Part shown: positions 12,701 through 22,750 of the stretch, in pieces
Layout of the letters: each line of letters opens with the position of its first letter
Numbering within the stretch: the stretch's first letter is position 1
DNA from: Dysidea avara
Taxonomy: Eukaryota; Porifera; Demospongiae; Dictyoceratida; Dysideidae
NCBI RefSeq assembly: GCF_963678975.1
Contig: NC_089278.1
Coordinates: 10,443,479 to 10,507,478 of the forward strand
Direction: 5' to 3'
Length of the DNA: 64,000 nucleotides
Translations under genes and position numbers: made by a program
The notes under the pieces: model-generated
Told to the model about the DNA's origin: nothing
The model's input: only the letters and a program-made list of their open reading frames with translations
Databases searched by the model: none

Positions 12701-14251
12701 GTGCTTATTGTATACTGAAATCAATATGCCTCTACATGGAAATTTATGAGACCAATGCAAGTCACTATGCATATCCTATTATGTCATGCTGCATTGATGA
12801 TTTTAGTTTGATTAGCTTTGCATGGTCCACAATGACCAAACTTTCTTATATTGAATGCATTGGTTGGTGTGACAATACTAAGTACATTAAATTATTGTTT
12901 GTTTACAAAAACAGTCACTGTTTGGACTGTATACCACTCCCCATACCAGAAGAATGTATCATATTGTTGCTTCAGTCACAATAAACAAGCTGTAGCAAAA
13001 ACTTTACTTTTAATAGATACTTCTTTTGTATACACAAAAGCAGTCTTATTAGCAGTGATATTGCCATTTTATTTTCATCCTCCAATGTATGTGAGCACTC
13101 TAGTATATATTAATATTGTTATAAGGAAAATTTCAAGTAGTTGCACTGTAAACAAAGAAAGTTTGGCATGATTACATTGGAAATTCACCAAACTTTATTT
13201 GCCAATTATCTATATTTTATATTGGCTGCATGGTAATTTCACCAAACTTCTATCTGCCAACCTGTTTTTTTTTATTAAGTCGTGCCAAACTGTCGTCATT
13301 TGTGAATAACTACTTACCATATGTTACTTCTGTCAGTGATCTTATTGATTTATACCCATAGTGTCCCGATAGCTAAATCTTTTCTACATAAACACCATTC
13401 CATTAAAGACTGCCTGTTTCTTTACTGCTGCAGATCCCAGAAACTATAGCAACTGCTATTGTGTGGTTGTGGTATGCTTGCTGAGTGACACATCTGGTTT
13501 TTCACATGTTCATTCATTGCCGCCTTCATCAATACTTAACTTAACCATATGATAGAATACACTGATGTGTTTAGCCATTCAAATGATAAATAATTCTCAC
13601 AATACTACACATGTATATACTTCAGATCAATGTGTCAATAATAGAGCATTATTCTTTGTATTCACTACATAGTTTTGAAAAAGCAGGAAAGTGTGAGAGA
13701 GTCCAGTATAGTTAGTCAATAGCATATAGGCATTGTTAGACGCTCTATAGTATACTGATGTTAATAGAAACACTTTGAATTTGTGTAATTCATGCAAATA
13801 TCTTCTCCACACTGTAGCTATACTATTGAAAAATGATTATGACCAACTTGTGGTGTATGTATGCGTGATTGGTCATTGATAAAATGTGTTTCTTATAGAG
13901 GATAAAGTACCTCAAACCAGAAAGAATAGAAAGAGAAAGTTGAAGAAGAAAAGACGAAGAGAGCAACAATTGATTACCAAGAAATTGAAAGAGGAAACAG
14001 CCAGTGACCTTGGTGGTGATGTTGTTGATAACGTGCCTGGTCCTGGTGTCACTGTGTATGGCACATCTAGTGACATTGTTGATAACACAGCTGGTGACAT
14101 GAATGATAGCACACTTAGTGGTACTGGTGACTCCATTGGCAAAGTGCTTGGTTATGGCATGCTTGGCTACATGCCTGGTGACACTGACGATAGCATACCT
14201 AGTAACACTGGTGACTTCATAGATAACACACCTAGTGACAGACCTACATGA
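9755..14251 (+). CDS. Unknown acidic/basic two-exon protein (tentative)
   Basis: I do not recognise this protein. The first exon (9755-10061) starts MEMGKDFLKTAFKERAH, then a Ser/Asp/Glu-rich stretch and an amphipathic helix (DKLFERHEEFIKRQLAVV). A donor after GAGAAAG at 10061 is in phase with an acceptor before 13899 (TTCTTATAG); the second exon carries a strongly basic segment (RKNRKRKLKKKRRREQ), then degenerate repeats of about 12 residues built on GD..DS..S.TGD, ending at 14251. Joined, this makes 219 aa. The basic segment could be nuclear-targeting. The join is supported only by phase and splice sites across a 3.8-kb intron full of repeats; exon 1 could instead continue to the stop at 10120, and exon 2 could belong to something else. 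Confidence 0.35.
10234..10626. mobile_element. Foldback/MITE element with about 45-bp inverted repeats
   Basis: The left end (10234-10285, containing AGTATGTTCACATTGAGCTG) is the inverted counterpart of the right end (10583-10626, containing CAGCTCAACGTGAACATACT). The interior has no coding potential. The short inverted ends and small size suggest a MITE. Confidence 0.6.
10786..11640. mobile_element. Foldback element with arms of over 200 bp and a duplicated right tip
   Basis: The left arm (about 10786-11015) and right arm (about 11345-11640) are inverted copies, sharing for example CTTGCTAGCTAAGGGCCTTC on the left and its complement on the right. The outer tip of the right arm, a unit of about 60 bp starting AAAATATGTCAGTCCAGTAT, is present twice in tandem (about 11510-11635). 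The interior shows no ORF. Confidence 0.7.
11641..13898. other. AT-rich intron or intergenic sequence, no gene seen
   Basis: This is the remainder of the tentative intron of the 9755 gene. Several open stretches of 60-105 codons exist but have no domain, no convincing splice context and low complexity. A small segment with CACCAAACTTTATTTGCCAA resembles the short inverted-repeat element at 63332-63493. Confidence 0.5.
13165..13280. repeat. Degenerate CCAAACTT/GCCAA short repeat
   Basis: Contains TTCACCAAACTTTATTTGCC, TTTCACCAAACTTCTATCTG and GTGCCAAACTG. The same vocabulary makes up the MITE at 63332-63493 (TTTGCCAAAGTTTATTTTGCC). It looks like an old copy of that family. Confidence 0.4.
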
Positions 14252-14817
14252 TCCAGTATATAATACCACATTTGTATATATCAAATTTCTCTCCAGTTGC
14301 AGGCTTTTAGCTACTTGGTGTGAATCATCTATGCAGAGAAGTACTTGCTATTTGCATAGGATTTAATGCAGTATTTGCAGAGGCAGGCTTTGTAATGGCT
14401 AGCTGTAGTTTGCAGGACTCAAATCAGCACATAACTAGAATTCTGTTCTGGCTAGCCATAGGAGAAATTGGCTGTCACTAGAATATTTCTAGGGTGTTGA
14501 CCTATGACGAATTTATGCCATAAATGAGGCACTCCCCTTGGTTGGCTGGTGTAAATTAGTTGCAAGACGGCGCGACGATACACCGTCACAACTCGCATTC
14601 AAACTTTACAAACAAGCCAGAAGAGCTGCATCGTACGTGATACATATGTTCTGCGAATGTGTGGGCTTTGGAAGACGATATATTGTTGGTAACTAGATTT
14701 AGCTAATAAGTATTTTATAGCTACTTAATTTGCATCAAAAGTGATTCAATCAGCATCAATAAAGACACCACACGTGTATGTATTATTAGTTTTACTTTTA
14801 TAGTGTACAGAAGCCAA
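14252..14817. other. Upstream region of FoxQ2, no gene seen
   Basis: Between the tentative exon at 14251 and the FoxQ2 start. A GC-rich patch near 14566-14660 is unusual for the window and could be a promoter or 5' UTR. TTTACTTTTATAG ends at 14802 and could be the acceptor of a 5' UTR intron. Confidence 0.35.
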
Positions 14818-15453
14818 ATGGATATATCTAAAGCAGCCTCATCAAAGCCAGAGCCTCCAGTTCATGAGAAGCCAGCATTCTCATATATTGCTCTGATAGC
14901 AATGGCTATACTCAGCAGTGATCAAAAGAAAATGAGCCTCTCAGAAATTTATGCATACATTGAGGAGCATTATCCATATTACAGAAGAAAAGGTCCAGGG
15001 TGGAGAAATAGTATTCGGCACAATTTAAGTCTAAATGATTGCTTTGTGAAGGTTGGTAGGTGTTCAAATGGGAAAGGGAATTATTGGGGTATTCATCCAG
15101 CAAACTTTGAAGATTTTTCGCAAGGTGATTTCCGCAGGAGACGGGCAAAGCGTAGGATCAGAACGTTAACAGAATTGAGCCAACATTATGAGCACTATCA
15201 CCCTCATCCTTACAGACCTGTTAATACATTCCAACTACCTGCAGTCACCAGTCCAGGAGTTCTCCCATTATCACCGATGTACCTGTCATATACAACACCT
15301 ACTGGGTCTCCACAAGGTTGGAACAACGACCCAAATCTTGGTGCCTATCATCAATTACTCAACAGTCAGGATGTTCCTGTCAAGCTGACCTCACAGGCAT
15401 CTAGCTGCTTCCAGTTACCTAGCAGTAGTTTTTCAACAAGCCACAACGATTAA
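14818..15453 (+). CDS. FOXQ2: Forkhead transcription factor, FoxQ2 type
   Basis: FoxQ2 proteins are nuclear transcription factors that pattern the anterior/apical pole in many animal larvae. This single exon encodes 211 aa. The forkhead domain runs from about residue 17 to 110: KPAFSYIALIAMAI, then SLSEIYAYIEEHYPYY, the recognition helix WRNSIRHNLSLNDCFVKVGR and the wing region WGIHPANFEDFSQGDFRRRR, ending in a very basic stretch (RRRRAKRRIR). The IHPAN-(Y/F)-EDFS-x-GDFRRRR ending is diagnostic for FoxQ2. The C-terminal half is rich in Pro, Ser, Thr, Tyr and Gln. No clear Groucho-binding motif was seen. The first in-frame ATG at 14818 gives a 16-residue leader. The gene converges on FOXP, whose stop is 393 bp away. 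Confidence 0.85.
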   Translation: MDISKAASSKPEPPVHEKPAFSYIALIAMAILSSDQKKMSLSEIYAYIEEHYPYYRRKGPGWRNSIRHNLSLNDCFVKVGRCSNGKGNYWGIHPANFEDFSQGDFRRRRAKRRIRTLTELSQHYEHYHPHPYRPVNTFQLPAVTSPGVLPLSPMYLSYTTPTGSPQGWNNDPNLGAYHQLLNSQDVPVKLTSQASSCFQLPSSSFSTSHND

Positions 15454-15845
15454 CTCTTACTGTTTATCTCTTATAGTATAACACAAATTGTACACTTGGT
15501 GTATTTATACAGTACAGGTAATTTTAGTGGTGATGGTATTTATGCAAGAAGACCACCTAAAACACTTACACTTCACTAATAATAAAAACTTAGCACTTAT
15601 CTAATATATACATCATCTTATTGTCCTACTATATAATATAGCAGTGTATGATCTAACAAGGAATAAAACTATTTACAAAAATATTTTATTATGTACACTG
15701 TTGGAATCTGACCGAAAATATGTCTTTTATGAATGCATGTTAACCATTAGTCCACAGGAGCTGATATTGCGACAGTGTAAGTCGTAATACTTGATCTAAA
15801 TGTATAGCAAGATCCCATGCAACACACCATATACTCCTTGATAGC

Positions 15846-18445
15846 TTACTTGTCAGAGGGTGCATTGGGAGACACCTCTCGAGAGCTGCTGTCCTTTGAT
15901 GACACGCTATCACTATCCATCTGGTCACTACAGACAAATCAAAGGAATGCACCCATACACACACAAAGAAAACTACACACAGCAACCATATGACTTCTAC
16001 ACAAACATACACACACCTATCATTGGCCAAGTCTTGGTTGTCCGCTAAATCATCACCATTGGTCCTGTCAAAGTGAATGGCTTCAGTGCCGTCAACTGGT
16101 TCCATCATGTGTGATTCTATCATATTCTGATCTATTAAACTATCGGACAACTTTGTGCCATCATCTGTAACAGCAGATGTTGAAGGTAATTTGACAATAA
16201 TGGTCACAAATTTTTTCTTATTAGTCTGCATAGAGTGATAATCAGGTGGAGTGTAACATTGTACCAGAGGGCTTCTATGTTGCTACACATTGACAGTATG
16301 CCCATACATAAACAATAAAGCTATTAAACAAGAAATGTGTGAGTGTACATTATCAGGCCTCTATAGCAGCAGATGGTATTGAACTAACCTTTGGCACCTT
16401 GAATGATTGGTTCATCCACTGTGTCAATGCTGTAAGACCATATCAATGTGTATACGTTTTTAACCCACAAAATATACTTACACTCTAAGTGTGCGCTTTT
16501 TCCTATACTCATCTTCGTTGATTGTCCAAACAGCTCCGTGGTTTTTGTTTAATTCCACCCTGACAAAACACTTGTGTAGGGAAAGATTATGTCTAATGGC
16601 ATTCTAAATTAACAAGTGAAACAATTAAAAACACATTACAAAATTATAACAAGCAATTATTCACCTTCCAAGTTGGAACATTCTCTCTAAAATAAATAAA
16701 ATTCTTCATAAACCATGAATATATTTCATTCAGTGTCAAACACTGTTCCGGTGATTCAAGAATTGCCTAAAACCATGATGCCATAGATAAAACATGTTGA
16801 CTGTACCACTACAACTTACCTGTCTGATAAGTGCTGCATATGTAAACGGAGGCCTGTGATCAATTTTACTGTACTTTGCTATGGTTTTTCGAGCATCTGT
16901 TAGCAAAACATGAAAGACAAATAATAACGGTGATAAATGATATATACAAACCCACCAATAACAAACTTAGTGTTGTATACTACAGCACTTGAATGCCTTA
17001 CATACCTTCTATATCTAAGTATGACCTAACCATCCTCGGCCTTGGGATTGGACCTGCGTCGCTTTTATCTTTGCCCCCAACAGTATAGTTGGTAGTAGAG
17101 TGTATTCGAAAAGGAGACTGGTTTCTGGCATTAAACTGTGCCTCACCACCAACAAATTCCATGTTGGGAGCAGCAGTTGGTGCACCCTCCATTTTTACTT
17201 TGAATGCAGTTGGCATAGAGTTAGAAAGGGTTATATTTCTTGTGGTATTGACATCTGCATGAGTGTTTTGTGGGTTCACAGCTGCGATTGTGATTGGCTG
17301 TGTGTTACTGCCCACAGGAATAGTGCTGATGACGTTAGCTTGAGGGGCTTGAGCAACAGCAGCTGGGGCACCAAGTTGTTGCATAGGGATAGCAGTCTGT
17401 GGAAACTGAAGGGGGATCATTGTAGGAGTAGGAGTGCTCTGAATGAAGTAGACAGGTTGCCCGTTAGATTCAGCTTGTGGAATTATGTGAACAAGTGATT
17501 GTTGTTGTTGTTGAACGGCAGACGTTTTGGCAGATTGAGCTGTAGTAAAGGCCACAGGCTGCTTGTTAACAGGATTAGATGCTGCAGTGGTAATCTGGGC
17601 TGGTGATATAATTTCTTGTTGATGGTTTAGTTGTTGTTGTTGTGCAGCCAAATGAGGAGAGTTCAAGTCAACGTCCAACTACCAAAAAAATATGGACAAC
17701 ATAAAATGTGTGCTGTACAACATAATTATGTAAAGAGCATGTAAGATGCTGACCTCATCCAAGGTCATTTTCAGATGATGAAGCATGGCTGTCAACTTCA
17801 TGGTTTCTACTTGCACCTGGAGGCAAGTGTGCAGTTAATGACATTCATTATCAGCCACCCACTCACTTGCTGTTCTAGCCAGCCTACCAGTTGAGCCTGG
17901 AATTTAGTCTGAGCCTTAGTTTTTGCACTCCTTTCATGCTCCATACTCAAATGGCTGCCAATACAAACAGAAAACATGCCATAATCTCATGAATACATTT
18001 GAGAAAGGCTTTCATCCCAGAGCTAGGGTGGTAACTTAATAGTATTTCAGACAGAAGGAACAAAACTGCATACATGTATTAAGTGTAATTGTCTAATTTC
18101 GGACACATACACTAACCAAGCCCAGATTGTTGTCAACTCTAGCGTTAAATATGACAACACAACAAGAGTCTAGCCTTTACAGCATCTTTTAAAACAATGG
18201 GTTATGTGGATACCTACATACGTAGGCCAAGTCAGTTTTATTTCACTCCTACTATTATGGCCAAGACAGTTGAATAAAATAAACTGAAAATAAAATGATA
18301 GGGGAACATGAATTATTTTGAGTACACAAAACAACAACACCACTGACAGCTGGTGTAAATCACCCATCATATGGCTGCTATCAAAAACAGCATGCCAACC
18401 AGTGGACCACCATGAGTACAACTCACACAAGCATACGACACATCA

Positions 18446-18500
<55 letters not shown>

Positions 18501-20718
18501 TACTCACACACACACGGCACACACATGCATACTCACCTGCGTGCACACATCGTGTGTATACATGCACACTACACTATACATGTATATATATAGTATACAT
18601 ATTCATTATCACAATACACTACATGACACGTTACATACACACCTTGTAAAATCTTCAGGGTTGCCAATCACACTGTCGCAACTTGGCCACTGGCAATAGT
18701 TGTTCTTCAACAACACATGCTTGAAGCCTAAACCAAAACATAAATAAATTGACATAAAGATGAAAGTGAGAGGAAGGTAACTAAGTAATTACTGGGAATC
18801 CATGCTTACAGAAAACATGCAACAAAGAGAGAAAAAACAACTCAGGGCGGAGCAGTTTTGGAATGTCTATAATAGAATGTCACAAAAATAATAACTTTTT
18901 CTTCGTGTAGAAGCCATTCTCTATTGTCCCATAATGAAACTCATGTCCCAAACTTGTGAATAGGCACTAACAATGCTGATAAAACAATAATATTGCATTT
19001 CTATACATAAAGAGACACATCAGCAATCACTGCAGCCACACAAATGTCTCAGAACAAACAACACAAAAAGCTTAGATACATATAAGGCAAGATATGGTAA
19101 AACTCCTACTTGTGAAACCTCAGCAACACAGCCATCTGTTGGTAAACAAATAACACTACAAACCTCTGATTAACCCAAACATGAGCTGGAACAATACTAT
19201 TACACATGTAATAGATCATGTCAGGGCTCACCTAAAACACTACAATTTGACCACAACAAAGATACCCAATAACAGCCGCCACATTTTGTACCACACAATC
19301 TATGAATGGCTTTGATGTCTGAATAATAACCCATAAGTCCATTAATCATAGTGTTTTGTTTTGAATAAAACAGCAAACCAAAACTGCTGAATGAGTTGGG
19401 CACCCACATAGACGCAGAGTTCACTTCATTCTTACTTGTTAGTTTCTGCACTATTCAGCACACGCCAAGTAACACACAAGCACATGGGAGTCATTACACT
19501 AATACAACATCCCTTATCATATATATATTCATAGCCCTTCAGGCACTAGGCAACCACACAAAGTTTGGATAATCTTGTAGCCAGTATAATTAGAGCAATC
19601 ACAAGACCAACTACAAAGGGAAACCCTACTGGCTACACACAAGCCTGTATACAGTATGGGGGCTATAAAATTATGTACAAATACTAGCAAGTTTAGTGCA
19701 AATAGGGCAATGTTTTTTCTAAGAAATTCATATAACATTATCAACAAAGCAAAGTTTGTATCTTCAACAGCATCAAACAGTTTGATAATGAAATGCAATA
19801 GTTCCTGTTTGTGTAACCCCATACTGTTATAAACATAACAACATCTTAACACCAACAAGGCATAATAATTGTCTGCTCATCAACAGCCAAGCTGCTGTTA
19901 CCATCAACAATGTTGTCAACATTATGAATCCAACACTACACATTTTGACACCAAATTTATAAATTGGTGTGATATTCACTTTGAAAGGAAAACAATTATG
20001 TGGCTTAAGGTTGGCTGGGATAAAATAAATTTATACAAACACAAATTACCTGGTTGCGAAGGTTGGCCAGTTTGGTTGGAGGTCACAGCCTGCATGCCCA
20101 TATTAGTGCTACATTAGGTATAGTTGAAATTAGGTTACATCATGTTAGCCACAGCAAAACACATCAGCAAAAAAATGTTATACAGCAACAACAGCAAAAC
20201 ATTGAGCACTATTTATTATTTATTCACACCTGAATCCTGGAGGAAGAATAAGGCTTTGCATTTGTCCATCAGCGGTCGGGGCATATCCAATGGAGGCCAG
20301 CTGAACTACTTGTGGTTGTTCAAGGTCAGATGATTGCTGGAAGGCTATGGGATGAAAGGGAGCATTCAAAATCATGGGCCTCTGGCCGGAGCTCTGCACA
20401 ACATGAAGTTGTTGTCCTTCGCCTGACGTAGTAATTGGCCCTAACAGATTCAAAATAATTTCCAGTGAAATCACACAAATGCTTACCATTCGTCGATGGT
20501 TTAACTGGTAAAAAAGAGTATTGTTGTCTAGTGACATTCACTGATTCATTCTTTGGCTTGGCTTGAACACAATTTCTTTGATCAGTTACTGTCTGGGTGT
20601 TGTTTCGTTGCATGACAGCATTGAATGCCAGTTCATGGACAGCATTATGCAAGTTGGTTTCATTCTTAGTTGGAGACTTGTGATCTATGAACAAGTTTCC
20701 TTCCCCCGTATCAGCCAT
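15846..20718 (-). CDS. FOXP: Forkhead transcription factor FoxP with C2H2 finger and leucine zipper
   Basis: FoxP proteins are nuclear repressors that dimerise through a leucine zipper. Thirteen minus-strand exons join in phase to 660 aa: 20487-20718, 20230-20440, 20050-20108, 18643-18727, 17867-17954, 17754-17816, 17006-17678, 16820-16896, 16665-16766, 16482-16603, 16389-16429, 16017-16164, 15846-15927. Order of parts: a Gln/Ser-rich N-terminus; a C2H2 finger ([11 protein letters not shown] ... HLSMEH) split over two exons; a leucine zipper ([17 protein letters not shown]); a large Gln/Thr-rich exon; the forkhead domain ([39 protein letters not shown]); and an acidic Ser-rich tail ending APSDK. 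The finger, zipper and forkhead order is unique to FoxP. Unlike mammalian FoxP, the long linker lies between the zipper and the forkhead rather than being mostly N-terminal. The intron at 18728-20049 is the longest. Confidence 0.92.
18215..18500. repeat. Dispersed repeat, copy 2, with CA tail, in a FOXP intron
   Basis: Related to 8271-8520 over its length (shared marker GACAGCTGGTGTAAA and GTGGACCACCA). A CA repeat of about 50 bp follows at 18446-18498. No coding potential. See copy 1. Confidence 0.6.
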
Positions 20719-21235
20719 TCACACTGACAACTAGAAGCTGGAAACAGCAGTAATAAACTTGCACACATACATCAAAAGATAATTGCATTACTTAAACTAA
20801 GCTGCCAATTGACCATATATTCAATTACTCTACAATGCCTCGAGCTTAACAGAGGCTAAATCTATATGGCAGATCTTGCCAAAAGCTTCAACGTTAGGCC
20901 AGGGCACGGAATTTAGACGATTCTTCATTATATATGTTTAATCAGCAAGGTAATTCCTGCCCCAACCAACGTTCTATACGTAGCAATGCGATATGCAGTT
21001 CAAGTCGTACCTTTATCTTCAACACAAGTCACTGATGGACGCTAGAATGCTCTTCAAGCCACTTGCAACAAGCCACCGCGAAACTTCGCGCAGACTATTT
21101 GCAACCACAAGGTACACAACACACTCACAACAAATTGCGACGAAATTTTTTGGGTGTTGTCATCAGGTTGTCATTGTTTATTTTTGCTCCTAAAATGCAA
21201 TTGTTAACGCGATGACATCATAGAGTTTACCAACA
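20719..21235. promoter_or_regulatory. Divergent promoter region FOXP / SAMTOR
   Basis: The 517 bp between the two start codons hold both promoters and the FOXP 5' UTR. No coding exon was found. A splice acceptor or UTR exon cannot be excluded. Confidence 0.35.
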
Positions 21236-22486
21236 ATGGCTTCCGGGTTTGATCCGGCTGAAAGAGTACGACTGGTCCACGCCACGCTGAGGGATGAATT
21301 AAGGAAAGGTTTGAAAAATGATAATAAAAAACTACCCTGTTAGTCGCTTTACAACACGTGGAATCTCTTAAGTGGCCAAGTTTGAATTTTTTTCTTTTAT
21401 GTATATTTGGGAGTTTGAATTATATTATGTATTTGTAAATAGATGATAAACCTGCAGAAATTCTCTGGGAAGAACATCTCACAAAGAAATCTTTGCTAGT
21501 GGAGTATGCTAGTTCTATGCATACTTTAGCAACGGTTGATTGGGCAAAGAAACATGACAACAACCGGATTGCTTGGTGTGTGGAGTCAATCAGGACATAC
21601 TTCCATGGTGGCCTTGTGAAGGTTTTGAAGAAGGACTTAAGGAGACTTGATCATCAAATGCCTACCATTGTGAATCTGGCTGAGCTACCTAAAACTGAAC
21701 AAGAAGTAGCTAATATTGCTGACTACTTTGTAAACAGCCGTTCCATAAAGCTATTGGATGTGGGAAGCTGTTACAATCCATTTGTTCAGTTTGAAGATTT
21801 AGAAGTGTTGGCCGTGGACATAGCCCCTGCAGTGGAGGTGGGTATCGCGTTGATGAAGCATCATGTTTGCCACTATTTGCTTTCCTCTGTAGTCTGTGAT
21901 GTATTGTGATTTTCTCAATGCTACAATAGCTAGTAGGAGTTGTGAGGTAACTATAAGTGACAGTGCCTCCAACTGGGGTACAAAGCAAGTGCTAAATCAC
22001 CGGAATGAAGTGTTGGCCTTTGAGGAGCAGTCATTTGATGTGGTAGTGTTCTGTTTGTTATTGTCTTACTTCCCACATCCAGAGCAGAGGCTGAAGTGTT
22101 GTTTTAATGCCCATAAAATCCTACGTCTCCATGGTTTGCTATTAGTGGTCACCCCAGATAGCAGTCACCAAAATAAGCATGCTGCCATGATGAAACAGTG
22201 GAAGGCTGGCATTGAAGGACTGGGGTTCAGTCGATGGAAATACAGTAAAGAAGACCACCTACATTGCATGGCTTTTCGTAAAGTGACTAGCATCACTGGT
22301 GATTCTACAAGTAATAACCTTTTTATTCCTCAAGATAGTCATGAGGTTGAGCCATTATTGTTATCACAAAAACCAGACATGGGTAGTGCTTTGCAGTCCA
22401 CCACAAGCAGCAATGAATATGACTACAACGCACCATTAATAGATGTTGTAAATGCATTTAAATGTGGTCAAAATTATTACAGCTAA
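21236..22486 (+). CDS. SAMTOR: SAMTOR (BMT2-like) S-adenosylmethionine sensor of mTORC1
   Basis: SAMTOR is a Rossmann-fold methyltransferase-like protein that binds S-adenosylmethionine and controls mTORC1 through the GATOR1-KICSTOR complex. Three exons (21236-21308, 21443-21837, 21893-22486) join in phase to 353 aa, shorter than the roughly 400-residue human protein. Visible motifs: the SAM-binding strand-loop LLDVGSCYNPF, the acidic strand end LAVDIAPAVES, CDFLN, FDVVVFCLLLSYFPHPEQR, and TPDSSHQNKHA with the following helix and GFSRWKYSK. These match the BMT2/SAMTOR family closely. The C-terminal 80 residues are low-complexity and not conserved-looking. The first intron donor (GTTTGA) is non-consensus beyond GT. 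Confidence 0.9.
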
Positions 22487-22499
22487 TATTAATGTTTTG

Positions 22500-22509
22500 T
22501 GCGCATGCG
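22500..22509. promoter_or_regulatory. NRF1-like palindrome upstream of RAD54L2
   Basis: TGCGCATGCG, identical to 4675-4684. It lies about 250 bp upstream of the RAD54L2 start codon, next to a CCCGCGAGAA segment that resembles half of the TCTCGCGAGA promoter motif. Confidence 0.4.
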
Positions 22510-22750
22510 TAAGAAAACACGTTCCCGCGAGAATCGTGTGTTGAAGACTAGGTTGACAATATGACTAGATTGTAGAGTAAGTAAATTTATATCGGTGGCG
22601 AAGTGATTACTATGTGTCATTATCGTTTTACTTATGTGTATATTTTCGCAATTATAAATTTCGATTTGCATAAGGCATAGTAAGCACTATTCTAAATAAA
22701 ACACACCTGATAATTGTACTACAAGATAATATCTTGTTAGTACAGAGAAT

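Noticed and set aside
12510-13171. Overlapping plus-strand ORFs of 60-106 codons
   Set aside because: Low complexity, no domain and no splice context; expected by chance in AT-rich DNA.
14803-14817. Extending FoxQ2 upstream from a GTG at 14803
   Set aside because: The first ATG in frame is at 14818; the upstream bases look like the end of an intron or UTR.
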